This document shows positions 1 through 9,512 of a stretch of 64,000 nucleotides of DNA, piece by piece. Positions within the stretch are counted from its first letter, which is position 1. Each line of letters starts with the position of its first letter. Below the pieces are notes generated by a model. It made no database searches and was not told where the DNA came from. It was given only the letters and a program-made list of their open reading frames with translations. The stretch lies in contig NZ_LLWP01000001.1 in NCBI RefSeq assembly GCF_001412215.1, positions 124,001 through 188,000 on the forward strand, given 5' to 3'. This DNA is from Pedobacter sp. Hv1. GTDB taxonomy: Bacteria; Bacteroidota; Bacteroidia; Sphingobacteriales; Sphingobacteriaceae. Made by a program: the position numbers and the translations under genes.

Positions 1-313
1 ATCGATCTAATAATTGTTTTCATAATTTTAATAGTTTTCTACCTCCTAATTTAATGATTATATCTGAATTTTGAATAGCAATAGTAAAGATGTGAATAGC
101 AAGACAATCAGTTCAAGAAAAAATATTTGAGTATCAAGTAGCGAGTATCAAGTAGCAAGACTAAAGACCCAAGAATAAGAAAAAAGATGTGAGATTTGAG
201 TATAAAGTAGTAAGTATCTAGTAGCAAGACAAACACCCAGATTAAAGCACAAAAACTTTTACCCCCAAACTATTTCCTATTCCCTATTTTCTATTTACTC
301 TATTTCCTGCTTC
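1..313. repeat. Intergenic gap filled with heptamer-phase repeats
   Basis: No gene is visible here. Bases about 73-105, 129-235 and 270-313 are degenerate 7-base repeats. The left part carries units such as GAGTATC and AAGTAGC on the plus strand. The right part carries units such as CTATTTC and CTATTCC, which read GAAATAG in the sense of the minus-strand fbp gene. The fbp stop codon TAG at 314-316 lies inside one of these units. No hairpin terminator is visible. Confidence 0.75.
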
Positions 314-1360
314 CTATTCCCCAATTACCACTCCCTGTCCTTGCAAAGGCGTAACCGGCGAATGCTCAGCCATTAGTGCCTCAGCCATTTTTACCATTTT
401 AGCAGACCCAATAAATATAGATGTACGTTGGTGCAGTTCTGTAGGTTCGATATCTAATATTCTGTTCAAACCGTCAGAGGCGATACCCCCAGCCTGTTCA
501 ATGATAAAAGCCATTGGGTTACACTCGTACAATAACCGCAATTTTCCATTAGGTGAGGCTGCAGTAGTCGGATACATATAAATGCCACCTTTAATTAAAT
601 TTCTATGGATATCGGCCACCATTGAACCAATATACCTAGAAGTATAAGGTCTTTTGGTAGACAAATCTTCTACCTGTGCATATTTAATGTACTTTTTAAC
701 TCCATCAGGGAAATGTACATAGTTACCCTCGTTGATAGAATAAATGGTTCCATCTTCAGGGATTTTCATATTTGGATGTGATAAACAAAACTCACCAATT
801 GATGGATCAAGTGTAAAACCATTTACTCCTTTTCCAGTAGTGTATACCAACATGGTTGATGAACCGTAGATCACGTAGCCTGCAGCTACTTGTTGTGTTC
901 CTTTTTGCAAAACATCGGTTAATGTCGCATTTCCTTCAACCGATTTACGGCGATAGATAGAAAAAATGGTACCTACAGCAACATTACAATCAATGTTTGA
1001 TGAACCATCTAAAGGATCGATACAAACAATATATTTGGCATTTTTAGATACTGGTGAATCGATCGGCACAAAATCATCTTCCTCTTCTGTGGCCACGATA
1101 CAACATTCGCCACCGCTCGTTAAAGCGGCAATAAACTGCTCGTTGGCATACACATCCAATTTCTTTTGACCTTCGCCCTGAATGTTGGTTGTGCCTGCGT
1201 CGCCCAAAATATCAACCAGACCAGCTTTGTTCACTTCTCTGTTTACAATTTTCGAGGCAATCCCGATATCCCTTAACAACCTAGAGAGTTCGCCTTTGGC
1301 GTAAGGAAAGTCTAATTGTTTTTCGATGATGAACTGACCTAATGTTTTTATACCTGACAT
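314..1360 (-). CDS. fbp: Class I fructose-1,6-bisphosphatase
   Basis: This 348-residue protein hydrolyses fructose 1,6-bisphosphate to fructose 6-phosphate in the cytoplasm, the committed step of gluconeogenesis. The metal-binding signature [10 protein letters not shown] is at residues 115-124, and an acidic TEEE stretch at 91-94 matches the other metal site. Length is normal for the class I family. It ends 22 bp from the start of the upstream phosphodiesterase gene on the same strand, so the two are probably co-transcribed. Its stop codon falls inside a heptamer repeat tract, so the last residues may be partly shaped by that repeat. Function is very secure; allosteric regulation cannot be read from the sequence. 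Confidence 0.96.
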   Translation of the reverse strand: MSGIKTLGQFIIEKQLDFPYAKGELSRLLRDIGIASKIVNREVNKAGLVDILGDAGTTNIQGEGQKKLDVYANEQFIAALTSGGECCIVATEEEDDFVPIDSPVSKNAKYIVCIDPLDGSSNIDCNVAVGTIFSIYRRKSVEGNATLTDVLQKGTQQVAAGYVIYGSSTMLVYTTGKGVNGFTLDPSIGEFCLSHPNMKIPEDGTIYSINEGNYVHFPDGVKKYIKYAQVEDLSTKRPYTSRYIGSMVADIHRNLIKGGIYMYPTTAASPNGKLRLLYECNPMAFIIEQAGGIASDGLNRILDIEPTELHQRTSIFIGSAKMVKMAEALMAEHSPVTPLQGQGVVIGE

Positions 1361-1382
1361 ATTACTTAGTGTACTTTATACG

Positions 1383-1874
1383 TTATCTATTCCCTAATTC
1401 TATGGCCTCAAAGTTATGTATTTTTTCTTCCGAAATACTAAAACGAATCAAAGTTCTTACTTTATGCCAACCATGTTTTCCGGCCGCACCGGGGTTTATA
1501 TGTAAACAATTGATTTTTTTATCGAAAATTACTTTTAAAATATGTGAATGACCACTGATAAAGAGCATTGGTGGCTTAGTGTAAATTTCTTTCTTCACCT
1601 GCGGACTGTAATGGTCTGGATAGCCTCCAATGTGTGTCATCCAAACATCTACGGCTTCGCACTTGAACTTCAAATGTTCTGGAAACGCTATTCTAATGTC
1701 TTTGTCATCGATATTTCCATACACCCCCCGCAAAGGTTTAAAGGCTGCTAAGGGCTCTGCCACATCCGGCCCAAAATCTCCGGCATGCCAAATCTCATCA
1801 CACTCATCGAAGTATTTAAAAACAGCATCGTCCAAGTAACCATGCGTATCAGAAAGTAGGCCTATTTTTTTCAT
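1383..1874 (-). CDS. YfcE/MJ0936-type metallophosphodiesterase
   Basis: A 163-residue calcineurin-like phosphoesterase of the small YfcE/MJ0936 class. The two-metal ligands are all visible: D9 and H11 in SDTHG, D33 in AGDFG, N54 in GNIDD, H81 in THIGG, and GHSH at 108-111. Family members are cytoplasmic, divalent-metal phosphodiesterases active on model substrates; the natural substrate is usually unknown. It lies 22 bp upstream of fbp on the same strand. The start is supported because the first beta strand (KKIGLLSDTHG) follows directly. Confidence 0.9.
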   Translation of the reverse strand: MKKIGLLSDTHGYLDDAVFKYFDECDEIWHAGDFGPDVAEPLAAFKPLRGVYGNIDDKDIRIAFPEHLKFKCEAVDVWMTHIGGYPDHYSPQVKKEIYTKPPMLFISGHSHILKVIFDKKINCLHINPGAAGKHGWHKVRTLIRFSISEEKIHNFEAIELGNR

Positions 1875-2139
1875 ATTGGATTTATTCTTCTAGTCTTCGA
1901 TGGGCTCAGACTATTTTCTTAGTAGTAAATAGGGAATGGGAAATAGAAAATAGCTGGTAGCTTAGCCAGTCTCAAATGTTATTAGCAAATCTTCCTTCTT
2001 GATACTTGCTAATCCAGTCTCACTACTCATATCTCAGGTCTCAAATCTCATCACCAAATCTTCTTTCTTGATACTTGATACTTGGTACTTGATACTTGGT
2101 ACTTGATACTTGATACTCACAACCCGTAACCCACAACCT
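1875..2139. repeat. Intergenic heptamer repeats plus one dispersed GTCGAAGAC element
   Basis: The gap between the serine hydrolase and the phosphodiesterase contains a reverse copy of a dispersed element (GTCTTCGATGGGCTCAGAC, 1893-1911). A plus-sense run of AATAGGG-type units follows at about 1921-1955. From about 2010 to 2142 come minus-sense units: GATACTT and GGTACTT with an exact 7-base step, passing into ACAACCC-like units. The last unit contains the stop codon of the serine hydrolase. A 22-base string around AAATCTTCCTTCTTGATACT also occurs twice, near 1985 and 2056. Confidence 0.75.
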
Positions 2140-3951
2140 TTAACCCTTCTTTACCGCCTTAAACACACCATTTGGTTGTATAAAAAGCATTGTCGTTACT
2201 TTTTGATCTGCTCCAACTTCAAATTTCACACTAAAACCTTTCAATGCTTTCAGTATAAAAGTATGGTCATCGCCTACTACAGTTTCGTATTCTGGCTGCC
2301 CAGGCACTAACACATATAAGGTATTTCCTTTCAAAAACACTTTAACGGGAGTTTGTCCCATGCTGTATTCGCCAACATATTTTTCAAGTTCCTTTACCGA
2401 TAATACCTTTAGCTCTGGCTTAACAGCAAATACCACTGGTTTTTCGCCACCATCTAACAAAATACCTATACTTTGTATCTTCCCATCCTGACCACTGGCA
2501 AAGTTAAACAGCAGGTTACTTTCTGTAGTATCTACCACTCCATTTTTATCAATAGATCTTGGGTCAAAAACATCGTAATACATATGTTTAAGCACTACTT
2601 TTTCATCACCTATTACAGTATATAAACCATTCTTTTCAAACGTTACCTTAATGATGCCATAAGCTGGATTTTCAAAAGAACCTGTATAATCCTTTAACTG
2701 ATGTGAAGGAACAGTATTTAAAATCGGTTTTTTTTTAATCTCCTTCTTGCTTAAATTAGCTGCCCTTGCCGCTGCCGCATTCTTTTTGGCATCGCCATTC
2801 CAATCAATAGTTTTCAAGTTAAAGATCCGATCGGCAATAGAATTACGCACTACATCTGGAACCGCAGACTGGTTTTGGTTAGTCAATACCACAATCCCGA
2901 TCTTCTCTGTTGGAAAAAAAGCAACATTGGCAGAAAACCCATTGATATTGCCTCCGTGTTCTACCATGTAATGCCCACGATAAGAACTCAGCATCCATCC
3001 TAAACCATAATTGTCAAAATAAATATCTTTATTGGCGCCAGGCAAACCGCCATCCATTACCATTTGAGAGCTGGCTGCTTCGGCAATATAGGTTTTAGGT
3101 AAAATCTCCTTTTTTTGATAAAGGCCACCGCTAATCCATACTTTTAACCAATTGGCCATCTCATTTACACTACTATTGATACTACCCGCTGGACCCATGC
3201 CATTGATGTTGTAATAATCTACCTTTTTAATCACATTACCATTAACTACAGTGTAAGGCAAAGAAGCATCACTATCGTTCTGAAAAGTTTTAATATCTGT
3301 ATTGGAACGGGTCATATCTAAAGGAATAAAAAATTTCTCCTTGATATTTTGCTCCCAAGTTTTACCACTCAACTTTTCTACAATCATGCCCTGCGCCAGG
3401 TACATAAAATTATTATAGTACCATTTCTGTCTAACTGCTACTGTTGGCTGCATATATTTTACCCGGGCAATGATGCTGTCTCTATTGGAAGTATTGAACA
3501 ACAACCACGAAAAATCATATCTAGATAGTCCTGTTCGGTGTGCCATTAAATCACGTACGGTAATTTGGTTATTCATCTCATCACTATAAAAGCGCAACTG
3601 CGGAAGCAGGTTTACCGCTTTATCATCAAGTGTTAATTTACCATCTTTTTGTAGCAAGCCTAACAAAGAAGCCGTAAATGCCTTGGTACTAGAACCAATG
3701 GCAAAAAGTGTATTCGGGGTTACCGGTTTTTTATTGTCTACATCTCGGTAACCAAAACCATTGCTATAAATCACTTCATCGCCTTTTACTACAGCCACTG
3801 CAAAACCAGCTGCATACTGGTCTTTTAAAACCTGTTTCAATAGCGAATCGATACCTGGTATTTTATCGGTAATTAAGGTTGGCTTTTGATTTTGCGCAAA
3901 TAAAGAAATGGAAATGAAGAAAAATAGCAGATAGGATAAAGTAGATTTCAT
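2140..3951 (-). CDS. Secreted class C beta-lactamase-type serine hydrolase with C-terminal DUF3471-like domain
   Basis: This 603-residue protein starts with a signal peptide (hydrophobic 5-18, cleavage near FAQ at 18-20), so it is exported. The serine hydrolase fold follows: SSTK at 87-90 supplies the SxxK nucleophile motif, Y179-x-N181 the second motif, and a HGG triplet near residue 330 the third. The rest resembles the DUF3471-type domains found behind such hydrolases, with a repeated Y-x-G-x-Y pattern. Relatives include esterases, D-aminopeptidases and peptidoglycan enzymes; antibiotic resistance should not be assumed. It stands alone, and its stop codon is embedded in a heptamer repeat tract. 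Confidence 0.85.
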   Translation of the reverse strand: MKSTLSYLLFFFISISLFAQNQKPTLITDKIPGIDSLLKQVLKDQYAAGFAVAVVKGDEVIYSNGFGYRDVDNKKPVTPNTLFAIGSSTKAFTASLLGLLQKDGKLTLDDKAVNLLPQLRFYSDEMNNQITVRDLMAHRTGLSRYDFSWLLFNTSNRDSIIARVKYMQPTVAVRQKWYYNNFMYLAQGMIVEKLSGKTWEQNIKEKFFIPLDMTRSNTDIKTFQNDSDASLPYTVVNGNVIKKVDYYNINGMGPAGSINSSVNEMANWLKVWISGGLYQKKEILPKTYIAEAASSQMVMDGGLPGANKDIYFDNYGLGWMLSSYRGHYMVEHGGNINGFSANVAFFPTEKIGIVVLTNQNQSAVPDVVRNSIADRIFNLKTIDWNGDAKKNAAAARAANLSKKEIKKKPILNTVPSHQLKDYTGSFENPAYGIIKVTFEKNGLYTVIGDEKVVLKHMYYDVFDPRSIDKNGVVDTTESNLLFNFASGQDGKIQSIGILLDGGEKPVVFAVKPELKVLSVKELEKYVGEYSMGQTPVKVFLKGNTLYVLVPGQPEYETVVGDDHTFILKALKGFSVKFEVGADQKVTTMLFIQPNGVFKAVKKG

Positions 3952-4025
3952 GTTTTAAATAAGGTTAAGATTGTTGCACTAAATTACAAATTATAGCCAG
4001 ATAAGCCGATTAAAGTTCCAAATTG

Positions 4026-4730
4026 CTAATAGCCTAAAAAGAAATCCTTTAACAATTTTTGATAAGCTTTGGTATAGACTTTTTCAGCTTCGTAAATATA
4101 AAAGTGTTCTGTTTTCAACTCAGTTTTCTTTCTACCAATACTCACAATCCTTCTAAACTCTGGCTTGGTTTGGTCTGAGTGTAAATGGATCATTTGCTGT
4201 TCAAATAGACCATGCTCCCTGCCCTTTTTCACTAACAATTCTGCCTGTTTAATAGGCAGCACAAACCAAAACTGTCCATCTTCGCTTAAAATAGTTGCTA
4301 CTTTTGCAATCAGCTCATCAAAAAAGACTTCGTTGGTATGTCGGGCAATGCCTTTTTTTTCTTCAGCATTTTTAAGGTCGTTTACAAAAAAAGGTGGGTT
4401 AGATACGATAAGATCGAATTGGGCAGAAGGATGATATTGTTCTATTGCGATAGGATTAGCTTTTAATCTATCGGCAAAAACTGACGACTGAAAATTCTTT
4501 GCTGCAGTAGCCGATGCCTGTTCATCAATTTCTACCGCTTCAATTTGTGCCTGCGGAAAACGTTGGGCCAACATTAAGGCAATTACTCCGGTACCAGTAC
4601 CAATATCTAAAATCTGTTTGGGGGCTTTGCTCGTTACCATTGCAGCCAGTAGCACCCCATCTGTATTGATTTTCATGGCACAACCACTTTGGTCGACCTC
4701 AAATTGCTTGAACCTGAAAACACTGCCCAT
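4026..4730 (-). CDS. trmN6: tRNA1(Val) (adenine37-N6)-methyltransferase
   Basis: A 234-residue SAM-dependent N6-adenine methyltransferase of the YfiC/TrmN6 family. The SAM-binding loop DIGTGTGVIALMLAQ is near residues 42-56 and the catalytic NPPF motif near 111-114. The opening FxFKQF and KINTDGVLL segments are typical of this family, which methylates A37 of tRNA1(Val). Length and start agree with the family. The start lies 2 bp beyond the restored stop of the upstream glyoxalase-fold gene, suggesting co-transcription. No terminator hairpin is visible after it. Confidence 0.88.
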   Translation of the reverse strand: MGSVFRFKQFEVDQSGCAMKINTDGVLLAAMVTSKAPKQILDIGTGTGVIALMLAQRFPQAQIEAVEIDEQASATAAKNFQSSVFADRLKANPIAIEQYHPSAQFDLIVSNPPFFVNDLKNAEEKKGIARHTNEVFFDELIAKVATILSEDGQFWFVLPIKQAELLVKKGREHGLFEQQMIHLHSDQTKPEFRRIVSIGRKKTELKTEHFYIYEAEKVYTKAYQKLLKDFFLGY

Positions 4731-4732
4731 TG

Positions 4733-5118
4733 TTAACGCTGGTAAATTTCTAATGGTAGGCCATCAGGGTCTGTAAAAAAAGTAAATTGTTTACCTGTAA
4801 ATTCATATCAATACGAATGGGCTCGGTTACAATCCCCTGTTCATTTAGTGTAGTGCTTACCACCAGTACATCGTCTACCTCAAAAGCCAAATGCCTTAAC
4901 CCTGCAGCTTCTGGTCTTGAGGGTCTAGCAACTGGGTTCTCGAAAGAAAAAAGCTCGATCTGATAGGTTCCATTTACAGCCAAATCTAGCTTGTACGATT
5001 TTCGCTCTGCCCGATAAACTTCTGCCAAGATTTTAAAGCCCAGCTTCTCTACATAAAAGCGTTTAGACACTTCGTAGTCTGTACAGATAATGGCAATATG
5101 GTGGATCCGATTGAACAT
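4733..5118 (-). pseudogene. Glyoxalase/VOC-fold protein, frameshifted near its 3' end
   Basis: The N-terminal 100 or so residues are a clear vicinal-oxygen-chelate domain (FNRIHHIAIICTDYE, later GLRHLAFEVDD), close to the small SMU914-like lyase group. As written, the frame ends at 4750 with an unrelated tail. Near 4804-4809 the minus strand reads GATATGAA. Removing two bases (or adding one) restores EFTGKQFTFFTDPDG and then LPLEIYQR with a stop at 4733-4735. This is the expected ending of the family and includes the glutamate metal ligand of LEIY. It is either a recent inactivating indel or a sequencing error. The gene sits directly upstream of trmN6. Confidence 0.85.
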
Positions 5119-5552
5119 AGTGATTTCTTTCCATCAAAAGTAATAAAACCCGAATATATTACACGCTAAGGTGGCATTTTTAACAGAGAGCTTACCCACT
5201 ATGCTAAACAAACTTTAATATGATGGCATAAAATACCGATTACGCATCTGGCATAGCAGAATTTCGCAGGATAGCTCATTAGAATCCTTACAGAATCTTT
5301 GATGATGCGAATGTTCAAGGGAATATGCAGCGGGCGCAGGGATTGCGAATGCGGCTAAGCCTCATATTATCGCCAGCAGAATTCTGATGTTGCTATTCAA
5401 GAAAGGATGCAAGCCTTGATTTTTGTTTCTTTTTATCAAGAAAAAGAAAAAAGCCCGTCTGGCTGAGACAATAATAATTATTGAGGTTTAAAAGCGAAAT
5501 CCGTGGCATTTTTAAAATTTTAACACTAAATTTGCATCTTCAAAAAACAAGC
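5119..5552. other. Long gap upstream of purL with a GC-richer unexplained stretch
   Basis: No credible gene is seen. Bases about 5160-5420 are clearly richer in G and C than neighbouring gaps and have no codon-like structure. A T-rich/A-rich inverted repeat (CTTTTT, then AGAAAAAG) lies at about 5425-5452 and is followed by AAGCCCGTCTGGC. The purL promoter occupies the right end. The GC-richer part could be a dispersed repeat or a remnant of a lost gene. Confidence 0.4.
5527..5534 (+). promoter_or_regulatory. -7 promoter element of purL (TAAATTTG)
   Basis: TAAATTTG fits the Bacteroidota -7 consensus TAnnTTTG. It predicts transcription from about 5539, 14 bases before the ATG at 5553. No convincing -33 TTTG is seen, only a T-rich stretch. 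The position argues against an earlier start codon for purL. Confidence 0.6.
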
Positions 5553-8500
5553 ATGATTCATTTCTTCCTAAGTCAATCTGAGGCGGTTTTTGTTTTGCAA
5601 ACAGAACAAGCCCTTTCTGCAACTGATATTACAAAACTTGAATGGTTATTCGGCGGTGCCAAACTTCAAAATGAAAAACTCCTTACTGGTTTTTTTGTTG
5701 GGCCACGTGCGGCTATGATTACGCCTTGGAGTACCAATGCCGTAGAAATTACGCAGAACATGACCATGACAGGGATCATCAGGATCGAAGAATTTCAAAA
5801 AGTAGCTGAAGATTTCTCAGCCTTCGACCCCATGCTTTCGCAAAAATACAAACAGCTAGACCAAGATATTTACACCATCAACATTCAACCAGAAGCTATT
5901 CTGGAAATTACAGACATTGCTGCCTATAATAAACAAGAAGGCCTTTCTTTAAGTGATGATGAAGTTGAATACCTAAACAACCTGGCTACCAAACTAGGCA
6001 GACCCTTAACAGACTCTGAGGTTTTTGGCTTTTCGCAAGTAAACTCAGAACACTGCCGTCATAAAATATTTAATGGCAAGTTTGTAATTGATGGCGTAGA
6101 GCAACCTACTTCTTTGTTTAAGTTGATCAGAAAAACTTCTGAAGAAAATCCTAACGATATTGTTTCTGCTTATAAAGATAACGTAGCCTTTATTAAAGGT
6201 CCGGTGGTACAGCAATTTGCACCAAAACGTGCAGACGAACCTGATTATTACACCACGAGCGATTTCGAATCGGTAATTTCATTAAAAGCAGAAACCCACA
6301 ATTTCCCTACCACAGTTGAGCCTTTTAATGGAGCCGCAACAGGTTCTGGAGGCGAGATTAGAGACAGGTTGGCTGGCGGACAAGGTTCATTGCCTTTGGC
6401 AGGTACTGCAGTTTACATGACAGCGCTTTCTCGTTTAGAAGAAAATCGCCCTTGGGAAAAAGGCGTAGAAGAAAGAAAATGGTTATACCAAACACCAATG
6501 GATATTTTGATCAAAGCTTCTAATGGAGCTACTGATTTTGGAAATAAATTTGGACAACCATTGATTACTGGTTCTGTTTTAACCTTTGAGCACGAAGAAC
6601 ACTCACGCAAGTTAGGCTTCGATAAAGTGATCATGTTAGCAGGCGGTATTGGTTACGGTAAAGCCAGTCAGGCACAAAAACAAAAACCACAAGAAGGCGA
6701 TAACATCGTTATTTTGGGTGGCGAAAATTATAGAATTGGAATGGGCGGTGCAGCTGTTTCATCTGCTGATACTGGCGAACATGGTACTGGTATTGAATTA
6801 AATGCCATTCAACGTTCAAATCCCGAAATGCAGAAAAGAGCTGCCAATGCCGTTAGAGGTATGGTAGAAAGCGACCACAACACCATTATTTCTATCCACG
6901 ATCATGGTGCAGGTGGACACTTGAACTGTCTTTCAGAGCTAGTTGAAGAAACTGGTGGTAAAATTAACCTAGATAAACTTCCGGTTGGCGACCCTACCCT
7001 TTCGGCTAAAGAGATTATCGGAAACGAATCGCAAGAGCGTATGGGCTTGGTCATTAACGATGAGCATATCCAAACCTTACAAAAAATTGCAGACAGAGAA
7101 CGTTCTCCAATGTATACCGTTGGTAAAGTAACAGGTGATCATCGTTTTACTTTCCAATCGGCCAAAACAGGTGCTAAACCAATGGATTTGGAACTGAAAG
7201 ACATGTTTGGCAGTTCGCCGAAGGTGGTAATGGAAGACCAAACCATTAATAGACCTTACGAAGCTGTTGCTTACAATACAAACGAATTCAATACTTATCT
7301 AGAGCAGGTATTACAGTTAGAAGCTGTAGCCAGTAAAGATTGGTTAACCAATAAAGTAGACAGATGTGTGGGTGGCCGTGTAGCCAAACAACAATGTGCG
7401 GGCCCTTTACAATTGCCTTTAAACAATTGCGGTGTAATGGCCTTAGATTTTCAGGGTAAAGAAGGTATTGCTACTTCAGTTGGTCATGCACCGTTATCAG
7501 CCTTGATTGATGCAGGTGCAGGCAGTAGAATTGCCATTGCAGAATCTCTTTCGAATATTGTTTGGGCACCATTAAAAGATGGATTAAAAAGTGTATCACT
7601 TTCTGCCAACTGGATGTGGGCCTGTAAAAACGAGGGGGAAGATGCCCGCTTATACCAAGCGGTTAAAGCCTGTTCTGATTTTGCTATTGCATTAGGAATC
7701 AACATCCCAACCGGAAAAGATTCGCTATCGATGAAACAGAAATACAAAGATGGCGATGTAATTGCCCCTGGAACGGTAATCATTTCAGCAGGTGCCAATT
7801 GCGATGACATTACCAAAGTAGTTGAACCTGTATTACAGAAAGATGGTGGTTCAATCTATTACATTAACCTTTCTAACGATAGCTACAAATTAGGTGGTTC
7901 TTCTTTTGCGCAGATCTTAAACAAAATTGGCAACGAAACGCCAGATGTGAAAGATGCAGCTCAATTGAAAAATGCATTTAATGTAATTCAACAATTAATT
8001 AAGGAAGAAAAAATACAGGCAGGACATGATATTGGCAGTGGTGGTTTAATTACTACCTTGTTAGAGCTTTGTTTTGCCGATCGCAATTTAGGTGCAAACT
8101 TAGACTTAAGTGCTTTAGGAGAACAGGATAGCATTAAATTATTATTTGCAGAAAACATTGGCTTGGTATTCCAAGCAGAGGCTAGTGTTGAAGCCATTTT
8201 TGAAGCCAACAACATTACTTACCATAAAATTGGTGAGGTGAGCGAAACAGCTATCTTAAGCTTGAAAAACTTCGACACCAATCTGAACCTTGATATTGAC
8301 CACTTGCGTGACGTTTGGTTCAAGACTTCTTATTTATTAGACCAAAAGCAAAGTGGACCTGTTAAAGCAAAAGAACGTTTTGACAATTATAAAAATCAAT
8401 TGTTAAAATATACTTTCCCAACCCAGTTTGATGGAAAGAAACCAGTAATAGACCACACTAAACCAAGACCAAAAGCAGCCATTATTCGCGAAAAAGGAAG

Positions 8501-9218
8501 TAATTCTGAACGTGAACTGGCCAACGCCATGTACTTGGCAGGTTTTGATGTGAAAGATGTACACATGACAGACTTGATCTCTGGCAGAGAAACATTAGAA
8601 GACATCCAATTTATTGGAGCTGTTGGTGGTTTCTCTAACTCTGATGTATTGGGATCGGCTAAAGGTTGGGCTGGTGCATTTATGTACAACGAAAAAGCAA
8701 GAATAGCATTAGAAAAATTCTTTAACCGCGAAGACACCCTTTCTGTTGGTGTTTGTAATGGTTGTCAGCTTTTTGTAGAGCTTGGCCTAATTAATAAAGA
8801 CCATGCAGAAAAACCAAAAATGCTACACAATGCAAGTCATAAACATGAGAGTATTTTTACCTCTTTAACTTTACAAGAAAACAATTCTGTAATGCTTTCT
8901 ACCTTAGCTGGTAGTACCTTAGGGGTATGGGTATCGCATGGCGAAGGAAGATTCCATTTGCCATATACAGAAGAAAAATACAACATTGTAGCCAAATATG
9001 GTTACGAAAGCTATCCAGCAAACCCTAATGGTTCGGCTTACAATACCGCCATGTTGTGCGATACTACAGGTCGCCACTTGGTAATGATGCCACACATTGA
9101 GCGTTCGTTGTTTCAATGGCATTGGGCAAACTATCCAAAAGGAAGAAAAGACGAAGTATCACCATGGATGGAAGCTTTTGTAAATGCCAGAAAATGGGTG
9201 GAACAACACAATGGATAA
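5553..9218 (+). CDS. purL: Phosphoribosylformylglycinamidine synthase, single-chain
   Basis: The fourth step of purine synthesis: FGAR plus glutamine plus ATP gives FGAM. At 1221 residues this is the large fused form (PurS-like N terminus, two AIR-synthase-type halves, C-terminal glutamine amidotransferase). GFSQVNSEHCRHKIF, HNFPTTVEPFNGAATGSGG and SIHDHGAGGH are the conserved ATP- and FGAR-site segments. The amidotransferase nucleophile is Cys1068 in GVCNGCQLF. The start at 5553 (MIHFFLSQ) is preferred over an upstream in-frame ATG, because the -7 promoter element lies between them. A strong terminator follows. purM lies 6.5 kb downstream and is not in the same operon. Confidence 0.96.
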   Translation: MIHFFLSQSEAVFVLQTEQALSATDITKLEWLFGGAKLQNEKLLTGFFVGPRAAMITPWSTNAVEITQNMTMTGIIRIEEFQKVAEDFSAFDPMLSQKYKQLDQDIYTINIQPEAILEITDIAAYNKQEGLSLSDDEVEYLNNLATKLGRPLTDSEVFGFSQVNSEHCRHKIFNGKFVIDGVEQPTSLFKLIRKTSEENPNDIVSAYKDNVAFIKGPVVQQFAPKRADEPDYYTTSDFESVISLKAETHNFPTTVEPFNGAATGSGGEIRDRLAGGQGSLPLAGTAVYMTALSRLEENRPWEKGVEERKWLYQTPMDILIKASNGATDFGNKFGQPLITGSVLTFEHEEHSRKLGFDKVIMLAGGIGYGKASQAQKQKPQEGDNIVILGGENYRIGMGGAAVSSADTGEHGTGIELNAIQRSNPEMQKRAANAVRGMVESDHNTIISIHDHGAGGHLNCLSELVEETGGKINLDKLPVGDPTLSAKEIIGNESQERMGLVINDEHIQTLQKIADRERSPMYTVGKVTGDHRFTFQSAKTGAKPMDLELKDMFGSSPKVVMEDQTINRPYEAVAYNTNEFNTYLEQVLQLEAVASKDWLTNKVDRCVGGRVAKQQCAGPLQLPLNNCGVMALDFQGKEGIATSVGHAPLSALIDAGAGSRIAIAESLSNIVWAPLKDGLKSVSLSANWMWACKNEGEDARLYQAVKACSDFAIALGINIPTGKDSLSMKQKYKDGDVIAPGTVIISAGANCDDITKVVEPVLQKDGGSIYYINLSNDSYKLGGSSFAQILNKIGNETPDVKDAAQLKNAFNVIQQLIKEEKIQAGHDIGSGGLITTLLELCFADRNLGANLDLSALGEQDSIKLLFAENIGLVFQAEASVEAIFEANNITYHKIGEVSETAILSLKNFDTNLNLDIDHLRDVWFKTSYLLDQKQSGPVKAKERFDNYKNQLLKYTFPTQFDGKKPVIDHTKPRPKAAIIREKGSNSERELANAMYLAGFDVKDVHMTDLISGRETLEDIQFIGAVGGFSNSDVLGSAKGWAGAFMYNEKARIALEKFFNREDTLSVGVCNGCQLFVELGLINKDHAEKPKMLHNASHKHESIFTSLTLQENNSVMLSTLAGSTLGVWVSHGEGRFHLPYTEEKYNIVAKYGYESYPANPNGSAYNTAMLCDTTGRHLVMMPHIERSLFQWHWANYPKGRKDEVSPWMEAFVNARKWVEQHNG

Positions 9219-9225
9219 AATCTAA

Positions 9226-9264
9226 ATAAAAAAATCCATCTCCTTTACAGAGATGGATTTTTTG
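9226..9264 (+). terminator. Rho-independent terminator of purL
   Basis: A 10-bp perfect stem, AATCCATCTC (9233-9242) with GAGATGGATT (9250-9259), a 7-base loop and a T run. The A run on the left means it may also work on the other strand. Confidence 0.9.
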
Positions 9265-9512
9265 TTTATAAAGTTCATTAGTTCAATGGTTCATTAGTAT
9301 CATTAGTTCATTGGCCGATAGTCTTTGCAAAAAGCTTAAGGCTAAAAACATAAAGCGGCCAAACTTATTATTTAGAACTTTTTACTTTCATCTAGAAGAA
9401 AGCTTAAGGCTGAAAGCGTAAAGCGCCAAAACTTATTACTTAGAACTTACTACTTATAACTTACCACTTTAAACTATTTCCTATTCCCTATTCCCTATTC
9501 CCCCTCTTCCCT
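9265..9512. repeat. Octamer- then heptamer-phase repeat tract
   Basis: Bases 9273-9313 repeat GTTCATTA/GTTCAATG at an 8-base step. Two copies of a composite follow (about 9338-9398 and 9402-9466): an AAGCTTA, AGGCTGA-type run passing into ACTTATT, ACTTAGA-type units. Then CCTATTC is repeated to about 9505. From about 9402 on, all units keep one 7-base phase. The composite pair is a near-exact reverse complement of the tract at 16913-17045. On the minus strand the tract follows the gene ending at 9513. Confidence 0.85.

Noticed and set aside
2140..3951. Reading the serine hydrolase as an antibiotic-resistance beta-lactamase
   Set aside because: Motifs SxxK and YxN are shared by many esterases and peptidases, and the large extra C-terminal domain is typical of non-resistance members.
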